Assembly (NCBI GenBank): GCA_940337035.1
Contig: OW679195.1
Coordinates: 177,726,015 to 177,790,014, forward strand
Length of the DNA stretch: 64,000 nucleotides
From: Agriotes lineatus
Lineage: Eukaryota; Arthropoda; Insecta; Coleoptera; Elateridae
Reading direction: 5' to 3'
The notes below the pieces were generated by a model, which made no database searches, was not told where the DNA came from, and was given only the letters and a program-made list of their open reading frames with translations. The translations under genes were made by a program, and so were the position numbers. Positions 22,246-33,400 of the stretch are shown piece by piece. The first letter of the stretch is position 1. Each line of letters opens with the position of its first letter.

Positions 22246-22510
22246 AAAAAGTAGATATTGCAACTTTGCCGCACCTTTTGCTTAAAAACGATTGATACTA
22301 GGAAAAATAGTCCGTGAGCCTGTTTTCTGTAGAATTTTACAAACTATAATTTCGAGATATTTGCAAAAAACTAGAATTCGCTCTCTTTAACCCCCTAAAA
22401 AACCCATGGTTAAAATTAAGGATACTTTTCAGGATATGTTGAGGACATCAAACTAAAGGTCTCCACAAAAATCCAACTTAGTCAGAATTTTTTTTTGAAG
22501 TTTCCATTTT

Positions 22511-23559
22511 GTTCCTAGCCTAATATTCTACAGTTAATTAAAGTCAATACATTATGAGCTTGGCTTTTCAACATCGTATGTCACTTCTTGTGTAGCTTTA
22601 TTGGTAGCCATTCAACCGTAATGTAAAGATTGCCGTCTGGTTGCTTCAGTGCCCATAACTGTAACCTGTACAAAACAAAACATGAAGTGCGTATCATTAA
22701 AAATAGTCATACTTTACCAAAGCCTTTCCGTCCTTTTCTTTGTGGAATGCATACAGTTCCTGTAGCAGAAAGTCAGCGCACACGTCACCATTCATTACGA
22801 AAAATGCATCAGAACTGTCACATTGGATTTGGTTTCAGAAATTGTATCAACCACCTGCTGTTCCTAGAGCTGTAAACTCCTGCAAGTATCTGTAACGTGA
22901 ATTATGAGGCATTTGTTGTTTAAATATTAAGACGGTAACCTTATAATTATGTTGTGTTGACACTGCATATCAGTGATGAATTGCTGAATTTGTGTGACAG
23001 GATAATAGCCTATTAGTACGATTCCTTAGAGTCCCTTTACAGCTTTGCATGCTTCTATATGATGCTGCATCAATGATAAACCAGCCACAGGAAAGAGGTT
23101 TTGGAATATCCAGTGAACGAGGGTGAAATCGCGTAATTACCTGCAATTAGTTTGCAGTCCTATTCATATACTAATCACATTTTTCTTTATTACGACATTC
23201 GCGCAGATTTGATACAGTGTTAAATCCAGGGGGGGGGGGTGACCGGGGGGAAATTCCTTCTCTTGCTATGTGCCTTACCCAATTCCATTTCATTCGTTGT
23301 ATTACATCCTCTACATTCGTTTTTCTTCGTTTCGTATGCGGTCTCATAAGCTTAGAAATAACCCTTTGAATCGCTCTTTGTGATGTTCTCAGCTAATTTG
23401 GCCATCAAAATCTTCTAAAATTATAATGTATTTGTACGAAATTACACAATAATCATGTAGCTTGCAGCAAGTTTTAATAAATTATTAGTTTGCTACTATA
23501 TTATCTATTGATCTATTCCACGTCGTATGCGACGATCGTACCCGTAATTTAAAACACTA
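22511..23559. other. No feature recognised
   Basis: Short ORFs only (for example 22630-22875), without recognisable similarity; a G run occurs near 23230. Confidence 0.3.
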
Positions 23560-23875
23560 AACTCACGCCATAATAACGCTTTTTACGTGGATTTGCTATC
23601 ATTTTCTTGAAGATTTTTAATTCACACATGTTATAACCAATCTGTTTGTGATCTGTCAGATGGTGTCAACCAGCGCCAATTTCATGAAGTGGCCATAATT
23701 TGTATCTTACCGACATTCGGCTAGCTGGCAGGCTTCAATAAGACAAAGTTTTCAACGCAGGCGACGTGCATAGCAAAATACACTTTTTGTGTCAGTAATA
23801 AAAAGTTCACTTAAATGACAGGTTTCGGTATTAAAAGTAATGACTTTTAAGGCGGTTGCGGAAAATAGTTATTTT
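23560..23875 (+). repeat. Terminal fragment of the P-type element
   Basis: 23586-23640 (GATTTGCTATCATTTTCTTG, TTCACACATGTTATAA) matches the 3' flank of the P-type element at 15130-15183. 23650-23780 (GTCAACCAGCGCCAAT, TAGCTGGCAGGCTTC, GCAGGCGACGTGCATAGC) matches the inverted 5' flank at 11740-11850. The simplest reading is a 5'-truncated copy that retains the right terminal inverted repeat missing from the larger copy. Confidence 0.5.
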
Positions 23876-24340
23876 TGATTCTAGATTGTGAAATGTTACT
23901 GTGCAATGTAAATTACTATTTTTTTTTTGCGGTTATCTTATAGATGTTGTCTACAATAATCATCTACTTACCCATGATTTAAAATATATTTAAACTTTGG
24001 TCTGTATTTAACTGTTACTCTTAGAACAATTTCACTAACGTGAGCGTCAAGCCAAAGCTAATTAATTAACTTTTTTAAATCGCAGAATAGCTTCCCCTGC
24101 AAATTTAGGAGTACTGTAAAATTTTATTAACAAGTAAAATCAACAGCCATATATTCAGAAATTTGATTCTCCATACACTATATATGATTCACAACAATAA
24201 ATAAAATTTTAGTATTTATAAATGGAACAATTAAAATCTTATTTCACACAGCAATGTAAAAGTTTTAAACCAGACACCAAAAATAACACCATTTCATAAA
24301 ATACTTGATCTCAGTCAGCTATTAAAATTACAACAAGACA
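23876..24340 (-). other. Presumed EFR3 3' UTR and downstream flank
   Basis: This directly follows the EFR3 stop codon on the minus strand. A minus-strand AATAAA (24128-24123) lies about 215 bp past the stop and is a plausible polyadenylation signal. No other feature was seen. Confidence 0.4.
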
Positions 24341-24481
24341 TTAATACACAAATAATTCGGGGAAGTTTTGCTCATACACAGGTACACTGGATTTCTTGTC
24401 CCTATCAGTTGGACTTCGATGAGCTTCCGACGTTGACAGAGACTTGAATATTTCGTTAAGTTTATTTTGTAGAATGTCATG
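24341..24481 (-). CDS. EFR3: EFR3 exon 13 (last)
   Basis: 46 codons plus TAA: HDILQNKLNEIFKSLSTSEA to VYEQNFPELFVY. The PVYE..FP.L.VY ending is diagnostic of EFR3 C-termini. Confidence 0.93.
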   Translation of the reverse strand, partial: HDILQNKLNEIFKSLSTSEAHRSPTDRDKKSSVPVYEQNFPELFVY

Positions 24482-27400
24482 CTAAAACGGAAATAAATAT
24501 AAGATTTACATTATGGGTTGCGGGTATACGACTTACTTTTGGCTGAGTTCGATTTACCAATTCCGAAAACGTAGCAGTTCGGAAAGTGTGGCTGAGCTGC
24601 TCCCTGCGTTCGGCCTCTGCTTCCTTACGGGCTTCAGGAGGTTCTGTCAGTACCCGTTTCATGCTTTCAAATGTAAGTTCCTCTTCCGGCAATTTCTGTT
24701 TAAAAAAGTGTGTATTAGGTAAGGCAGTGTATTGATGCATTGCAAAAGGGAAGGGAAGGAAATTACTTGTGGCCAGATTCGAGAGCATCTAAGTGAACTA
24801 TAATCGGAAGCACTGTGGGGGGCAGGGAATCTAAAGAGAGCATCCCAACTTTTATGTCTGTTCACTTCGCAGTGCCACGTGCTAGTGCGAGAAGGCATCT
24901 TTTTAATCTGTAGTAACACATTTATAATTAGAAAAATTTTGCCTTAACGCATGAGGTTGCTTTGAAAAATTCCTGAAATGAGGTATAGTTATGTATAGTT
25001 TGTGATAATAGATTTGAAATCATTTGTATTTTTCACTAGTATAGCTGTTTTGGTAAAAAAAAATGTTGGCAATGAAAAATACTTTCTACGCTCTATGTTC
25101 TAGCATTTTTTACTATGTTTAAAAATGGTTGTAAGAGCCCGGAAGATTTCTAAAAAAAACAATAGAAATCGTTTAAGAAATGTGTTTGAGTACTAACTGA
25201 AGGATTAAGTACGAAAAAGCTATCTGCAAGATGCGTGTCATATTCCCTAACTACTGAAGCTCACTTTACAATAGCATTTGTGTTATTTTAGCATTAGTTT
25301 GTGGGCCAATTTTAAATTATTAATGAAATTGGGTTTATTGCTATACCTAAATGAAATAATTGTAGTAATGAAAATATTGCAATTTTCCATTGCTGAAGAA
25401 GGCACTGCTTGAAAGTCTGTTGAATAAGTGGCATGAATTTTTTGAGAGGTAGCTTATCTTCCAAAAGGCTTGACAACAGAAGGAGCATTTAAATAATTAT
25501 TTGTAAAAAGAACTAGCAACAACAAAATGTTTTCAATCACAATGATGCAAATTCCTATAGCATTGTATTCAACAGAAGTCAATCCTCAGAGAAGCAAATA
25601 ATTTAAAACGGAAAAAGATTTATATAGATGAAGACCACTCAAAGGAGATGCAACAACAGAGGAAAGGATTGATAAAATACTTGAAATTAACAAGAGCGAA
25701 AGGTAATCTAACCAAAAGCAGATATAACAAACTGATCATAAACGGTGTACCATACACTCTTGAACGACTCCAAGCCATAGAAATAAATAAGGCGGAAAGA
25801 GAAGAAGAGCCAAATGAAACAAACATAAAAGAGGGAAATATCGAAATAATGGAAAAAAAAACATGAATACAAGAGTAGAAATACAAGGAAATATAATGAG
25901 CTAACCAAGAAAGGAAGAACGCTATGCCAAAGGTCACCCGAAAATATAAAAGGAATGAAATTCCTACAGAAGATAGCGGGAAAAACAAAATGGGACAGAA
26001 TACGGAATGAAGAAATAAGACGGGAAACAAATCAAGAAACAATATATATATATATATTGTCAAAAACCCTTTCTACCAAATCAATTGGTGTAAAGTAAAT
26101 TATAGATACAGTTCTTGGTGTCAATAGCATAACAATAATAAAAGCAGTAATGCAAACATAACATAATTCATGGTAACATAATATAAAATTTACATAACTT
26201 AGTTCAATTGCTGTACACAAATTCACTCCACAGTTTTTTGTCTCGGGTGAGTCTTTTTGCCTCTTGGAGTGTAATTCCCCTCTGTCCTAGTATTGTGTTT
26301 ATTGTTTGATCCCATGCTGTTTTTGGTGGTCCTCTGTTGCGCTTGGGTATTATTCTTGTTTCCCACACTTTTCTTACTTGTCGATCTTCATTTAGACGAT
26401 TGATATGTCCAAACCATTTTAATTGATTCTGTTCAATGGTTCTACTGATTCTACTCCTAGTGCTTGTCGGATGTCTTGGTTTCTTGTCCTATCAGCTCTC
26501 GTAACACCTTTTACTTTGCGTAGGAATTTCATTTCCATAGATTGTACATGACTTTTCAATTTTTTAGTTAGCACCCATGATTCCGAGCCCCATATGATTA
26601 TAGGCCTGTAAATTGTTTTTGTTTTGGTCGATATTTCTTTTTTCCCTATGAAGCTACTACTTAATGTATGATACAAATTTGCTGCGGCATTTATTCTTTC
26701 ATTTATCTCTACCTCTCTGTTCCCTGTTGATTCCAGTATGCATCCCAGGTACCTGAAAGCATTTACTTGTTCAATTTTATGTCCATTTAGCTCCAAATGT
26801 TTCTCTCTAGCTATATTTGAGATCACCATAATTTTGCTTTTTTCTATATTTATTTTCATGTTCTAATTTCCCAGGCAGTTTTTGAATATGTCTAAATTAT
26901 ATTGCAATTCTTCTTCGGTGTTAGCAAAAATTGCAAGGTCATCAGCAAAAGCGCATTCAGCTATTCGCACTTTTTCCATATTTCTATATCCGATGTATAG
27001 CTTTTTAGATGATTTGTTAGCTTCCTTCATAATGCTGTCCATTACTAGTGTGAACAGGAGTGGACTTAGAACGCTCCATTGTCTAAGTCCTAAGTCACTG
27101 GTGAATTCTTGTGATTCTAAGCCGTGTATCCTGACACAGTTTCGATTTAATTTATATAAACTTTTTACAGCTCCTATAAGGTTTCTTCCTATCTTTCTAT
27201 CTTCTAATTCTTTCCAGATGTCCTTTCTCGTTACCCGATCGAAAGCTTTTCCAGGTCCAAATAGGCAATATAACACTTCTCTATTTTGCTCCCGCATTTT
27301 GTCCATTAATTGTTTTATCGTAAAGACATGGTCTTGAGTGCTGTACCCCTTCCTAAAACCACTTTGTGAGTCCATAAGGCCTTGTTCTGTGTTTTCCATT

Positions 27401-30400
27401 AGCTTTTTTCCTAGTACCCTTTCGTAGACTTTAGCTACCACACTTAACAATGTAATGCCCCTATAATTTTGGCACTCTTTATTATTACCTTTCTTGTAAA
27501 AAGGCACTATAACTCCCACTTTCCAATCTTTTGGTATTGTTTTTGTATCCCAGACCTCATTGAACAGTTTAGTCAGTAATTTGATTCCACTAACCCACAT
27601 AGCTTTTAGCATTTCAGGCTTTATGTTATCCTGTCCGGCTGCTTTACCATTTTTTATTTTATTTATGGCTTCGATCACCTCACTCTCTGTTATTTTTTCT
27701 TCGTCTCTATCTGGCGTTTCCGAAGTTGTGTCACTATCTTCTTCATTTATTTGATTTATGTTAGGGCACAGAAAGTTTTGAAAATACTCTTCTCACCTTT
27801 TTATTACATCTGATTCCTCTGTTAGCGGTTGTCCATTTTTATCATTTATTGTAGGGATGTCGGCGGGTACCCGGGTACCCGGGTCGACCCGGGTAATAGT
27901 GAACCCGGGTATATTTTCAGGACCCGGGTACCCGACTAGTATATTATGTAATTTATAGAAAGTCGGCCCTTTTCGGAGAAGATGATAAAAACTTAAAAAC
28001 AATAGGAATAAGCTCTAGAAAAACATAACCATGGAGTAATAACCAGAATCGCCCCATCCCATACCACATGTTTCTTGTTTCACATAATAAATTTGCTTCA
28101 CGGAAATATTCAACCCGTCAATGGTACCAGTACGCGTCAGTATGGGATGAGTAACATAAACATCCTCTGTGTAATTTTGATGCTGCTACAAATTTCGAAT
28201 AAAAAAGTCACGTACTTGAATTTGATAGCACTTGGATGTGTGATAATATTTACAAATAACAAACGACTTGCAGTTTGAATTAGGGAGTAGGTACTATTTT
28301 AATTTAGTTCAATTTACAACTAGCGGCGTAAAGAAATGGTAGCTAGTACCTCAGATGTCTCCCTAAGGGGGCTGCAGCCCCGGGCCACGGAATTTCGGGG
28401 GCCTCGAAAAGATTCGAAGGTTATAATCTAGTGCGGTTTCTAATCATTTAGATCCCTTAGTACCCGTTGCATAAATGAGAATGGGGCCTCTAAACAAATT
28501 TAGCCCTGGGCCTCACATATCCTTAATCCTGCTCTGCATTTTTGTTACATATTTCGGGTACCCGAGGGTACCCGGGTACTGTTTTCGGGTACCCGGGTTT
28601 GATTTTAGACCGGGTACGACATCCCTAATTTATTGTAATGCTTTTGTGCTGTTTGCCTAATCTTAATGTCTTCAGTGTCTTATAGAATAGTTTTTGGTTT
28701 TCTTTGCTCCTCTCTTCTATTTGGTTTCCGAAGTTTTCCCAAGCCGTTTGTTTTGCTAGCTTTATTAGGTGTTTAACTATTTTTCTTTTTTCCTTATACT
28801 CGTTGTATGATTCTGTGGTTTTCTTATGTAGATATTTCTTCCATTTTTCTTTCTTTATCTTAACTGCTTCTTTAATATTTGGATTCCACCAAACTGTTTG
28901 TTTTTTATTTGTGCTCATTGTTTTGGTACCACACATTGTGCGTGCAGAATTCAGTAACGTATCTTTAAACATATTCCATAATTGTTCTACATCTGAAATT
29001 TGAATTTTATTTTTGATTTTTCTTGTCTCGCACTCCATTTGCTTTCTAAACATTTCTGCGGTCTGTTCATCTTTTAGTTTGTATGTTGTTATTGTTTGGT
29101 ACTTCCTTGTCTTAAGTCTGTTCTCTCTTATTGTTGTTTGTCTCTTGCACATTGCTCTGCTGTTTTATCTGTCCCACTACTAAATAGTGATCGCTGTAGA
29201 TTTCAGGGCCGCGGTACACTCTTACGTCTTTTATTCTGTTTCGGTTTGATTTTTCTACTAAAATGTAGTCAATAATTGATTTTTCTTCTCTGCTCTTTAC
29301 CTCCCTTGTGTACTTATGAATGTCTTTATGTTCAAAAAATGTATTGCATACCAAAAGCTGGTTTTTGATGCAGAATTGAATTAGCCTTTCCCCATTATTG
29401 TTCTTGTTTCTTCTTCCTGCATACCGATGACACCTTGTGATAACTGATTTCCTTTTCCCACTCTTCCATTTAAATCGCCTATAATAAATAATTCCCCAGA
29501 GCTAGTTTCTAGTGTTGTTGCTAGTTCGAGCCAAAATTTTTCCTTAAAATCAGCCTTATCGTTGTCGTTGGGTCCGTAGGTTACAATAATTGTTAGCTTT
29601 GTTTCATGTTCTGTAAATTCTAATTTCAGTATCCTTTCATTGATGTGAGTTGTATTCCTCAGCCTCATAGTCCATTCCTTATTTAATAAACATCCGACGC
29701 CTGCCTCTGCTCTGTCTTGTTTAGGGACCCCTCCATATATCAGTAAATTGTCTCCTTGTAATTTTACTTCTCCTTGTCCTTTCTTTTTTGTTTCGATTAT
29801 TGCTAAAATATCTAATTTAGACGTCATACATTCCTCGTTTAATTCAGTTTCTTTCCCATTCAGCCCCCTAATGTTCCAAGTTGCTAACTTCCAATAATTT
29901 CCTCGGTTCCCATATTTGTTTTGTATATTATTTGTTTCTATACTATCTTTGCTCATTGAGTTTATATTGGTTCTTTTATCCATAATCCTTTTCTTTGCTA
30001 TTTTTGTCGTACTGGTTCCGTCCTTTGTGTATTTGATTAGTTTTTTGAGTCCCTATCGTCCATCTTCTTCAGACTCCCACCTTCTTCATCTAGCCATTTA
30101 TATTTGGTGCCATTTATTTCTATTTTTCTGTATCCCACTTTGATTTTCTTGCCTTTTCCTTTTACTTCTCTGCCCACCTTCCTGATCGCTGCTTGTATTT
30201 TTTGCTCTTCCTTTGTTAAATCACAATCTATGAAAACTTTGTTGTTTCCTAGCTTGCTGTTTTGTTTCAGTACCTTTAATTTCTGGTCAAAGCTTTTTAG
30301 TTTCACCACGGTCACCATTACTTCCTGTCTTCCCACCTTAAATGCCTCTTCTATGTCTGCTGTTACATCTATCTCTTGTCGGAGGAATTCTTTAACTTCT

Positions 30401-33400
30401 TGCTTGATATTGTAATTTTTAAATTACTATATTATTTTTTCTATTCTCTTTCTCCTGGTTCTCTAGCTTGCTCTCGAGGTTACTGATTCTTTTCTCCATC
30501 TCTTCTTTTTCGTTTTTCCAGTTTTTGGCCTTTTCCTCCCACTCTGCTTTAACTTTCTTTAGCTCTTCCTTCACTTCTGCAAAATCTTCCTTCATATCTG
30601 TTATTTTTAGTTCGAATTCCTTCTTTATCTCCTCTTTTACCTCGTCCAGTTTTTTGAGTATTGCTTCCATCTCTTCTATTTCTTCACCGTTCGTCTGAAC
30701 TTTTCTTTTTATCTCCTCTCTGTTACTCTGCCTTGGTAGACTTCTAGATAACTTCGCACTTTTGGAGAACGCTTTTATTTGTTCCTGTTCCCGCTTTTCA
30801 AAAGTTTCTGGGTCCTCTCCTTCTCTTTGCCGTTTTCTTAATTCTTTTGCACTGTTCACACTGTTGGCCCTGTTTCTCGTATCTCCGTTGACCTCTTTCT
30901 TATACATAAGGTACTCACGTATTACTCGCGGAGAGCCTTTCCCTTTCGCACCCACGCCACTGCTTTATGTCCTTGGGCTGCACGATGCACCAATTCGGCC
31001 GCGTCTGCCTTTACGCGCGAGCGTCGTTATCGCAGTCCTTCACGCTTTGGCCGAGGGGGTTTTACGCTAATTTGGCCCGTATTTTATCTTCCAATGGACT
31101 TTCAATTCAGGATTTTCTGTTCTATATTGCTTGACTTCCTCGTGGATTATTATATCACTGTGACGCTGCACTTATCTTTACTCGCCACACACTTTATCGC
31201 TTTATTTTCACCTTTCTAACTCGCAAATCGCATTAAATTACCGCACTGTTGATGGAGCCTAAGTGTAGGTTGTCACATCAACATACCAAGAAACAATAAC
31301 AACCAAAATAGAGAAAAAACAGCTGAATTGCTTTGCTCAGATAGTTAGAATGAATCCCAATATAATAGTCAAAAAAGTATATGGAACAAGAAATGCAGAC
31401 AGGAAAAGAAAGAGAAGGCCGAGGAAAAAGTGGGAATACAGAATAGCAGAAATAGAGACAAAAAAAGAAAAACATTAATACAGCTGAACGAGCTTATCAA
31501 GGACTGGAAAGCATGGAAGAAATGGATTAACAACTAATGGAAGACTAAATATCCGACGCTCATATTGGGCATAAAGGATGTAGAAAAAGAAAAAGGATTT
31601 ATCACTATACCTAAATGAAATAATTCAAGGAATGGAAATATTGAGATTCTCCGTTGCAGAAGAAGCCACTGCTTGAAAATCTGAATTTTTTGAGAGGTAG
31701 CTTATTTTCCAAAAGGCTTGACAACAGAAGGAGCATTTAAATAATTATTTGTAAAAAAAACTAGCAATAACAAAACGTTTTCAATCAAAACGATGCTAAT
31801 TCCCATAGTGTAGTATTCAACAGAAAATTCAATTCGTTAAAAACCTCTTAACCACACAAATATTTAACAGCCGTTAAATACGTAGGTATTTCGACAGCTA
31901 AGCTGTCATCGTCAGCAGCCTTGGAGTGAAACTAACACGACTTTCACTGGTGATTTGGTGAAGAGCATATCTTCAGTCAACTTTGTTGTGTTAGTTTCTC
32001 TCCAAGGCTATTTACGATGGCAGCTTAGCTGTCGAAATAGGTACCTATTTAACAGTTGTTAAGTATTTGTGTGGTTAGGGATTAGGCTCCACCATATCTG
32101 TTATTGCATAGCAGGTACAAGATTAATTTTACATGCAGGCAATAACAAAGCATGTAATACAAAATGATTTTGTGGTCTGCGAGTGTGGATAGAAGTACTT
32201 GTGATACCTTAGCAAACTTTAAAAAGTTGTGTCAGATATATGTAAGACTGAATTAATGTTTATTTATTATGACATTTATTTATATATCAATAATGCTAAT
32301 AAAGTTGTTATTATTATTTAAGAATACATATTGCATCTATCAGTGGTGCCTAACCTATTTCCACCGAAGATATCTATCTATAAATTAATTCACGACAAAA
32401 TTTACAGCGAGATTTTGACGTGCTCGAAATTGAAATCTTTGTGAAATTTACATTTAACATCAAAATTTATAGAATCATTCAAAATTACTTATGTACTAAA
32501 CACTTTTCTTTGCATTCAGGCATGATAATTAAAGATTGTTGTATTACTTATACTTCCAATTTATAATACATTTCATTGAGCACTTTTAAAGCTTTGTACT
32601 TTTCATCTGTATACAAGACAACCATTTATAAAAAATACCTTAATATTTGCCTTGAACATGGATTTATTTAGTTTGTAATCTTCTATAATTTTTAGTTATT
32701 CCAGAATACAGGAATAATCTGGTAACTTTTTGGCCAAAGAGTTGGGAACAGGATGGGCAGGGACAACACAGAATCGAGCCATAAAATATGACGCTGTATA
32801 AACTCACCCTTTGGACTCCAGGAGAGCTGGATACACTATCAACATCTTGCCCACCTGGTAGCTCCATGATGCTGCCCCGAGCTCCGGCTTCAACCCAGCT
32901 ATGCCTATGAGTGCCTGCAACTGCTCCGGGTCCCCCGGCCCCATAAGGAGAAGTCTGTGCTAGTCGCGAAGGATCCAAACCTCCAGCTTTGACATACTCA
33001 CAAATTGCCATCTGCAATAAAAATTCGGTTCAACTGCTTCACAACAATGAAGTGTTCAGCTTTACCTGGTCCACCAGAAGGTGTGGCAACTTATTTGCCA
33101 GTTCACTGTTTGCAGGATAATGCATCAGCAGTTCTGGCAGAAGATGTGGGGCCTCCTTCCTTCGAGACTTAACGATTTTTGCTGCATACTCAGACAACTG
33201 TTTGATATTGATGACGATAGGAATGAGACTGAGAAGGCTTGCCACAACAGCGTGCAAGTTGAATTTCTGGGCGTTGGACAGATCTGTGCTGTTCAGTGCT
33301 AGACTTTGTATTCTGTAAGGACGTTATCAATAAATCAGTTTTAGAAACTTTTCATGGCGTCTTACCCTAATACCAGCTGAAGTAAGTCGATCACTGTTTC

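Larger units (their letters stand above)
19711..22510 (+). mobile_element. Long-TIR DNA transposon carrying an XPG-like nuclease gene (Academ-like?)
   Basis: The left inverted repeat is AAAATTCTAACCAAG.TGGATTTTTGTGGAGA (from about 19711 to 19757), resuming after an insertion as TTTTGATGTCCTAAACATA at 21086-21290. The right inverted repeat, 22260-22505, is its reverse complement: TCCACAAAAATCCAACTTAG and TATGTTGAGGACATCAAAC. The TIRs are thus roughly 200-250 bp and enclose a decayed nuclease gene. Academ is the DNA transposon superfamily I know to encode an XPG-like nuclease, so that assignment is inferred. The insertion 19758-21085 splits the left TIR. The target duplication was not determined. 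Confidence 0.6.
26045..31286 (-). mobile_element. Non-LTR retrotransposon LINE 2, full length but dead, split by a hAT element
   Basis: A 5.24-kb span (about 4.46 kb without the 776-bp hAT insertion), flanked by a 12-bp duplication. It ends in a (TA)n tail at 26045-26060. The 5' UTR (30956-31286) is GC-rich. ORF1 and ORF2 are recognisable but interrupted. It is a different family from LINE 1 (ORF1-ORF2 spacing and sequence differ) but of similar architecture. It lies in EFR3 intron 11, in the same orientation as the gene. Confidence 0.9.

Noticed and set aside
30419..30955. Lys/Glu-rich coiled-coil ORF as a host structural protein
   Set aside because: Its position at the 5' end of a TSD-bounded LINE and the downstream RRM-like piece identify it as LINE ORF1.
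25578..31594. LTR retrotransposon interpretation of the 240-bp direct repeats
   Set aside because: No TG..CA ends, primer-binding site, protease or gag-pol order; the enclosed coding sequence is LINE-type, so an unusual duplication around a LINE fits better.
32664..33017. 117-codon ORF as an independent gene
   Set aside because: Its first 68 codons are EFR3 exon 11; the rest reads into the intron past the GTGAGT donor.
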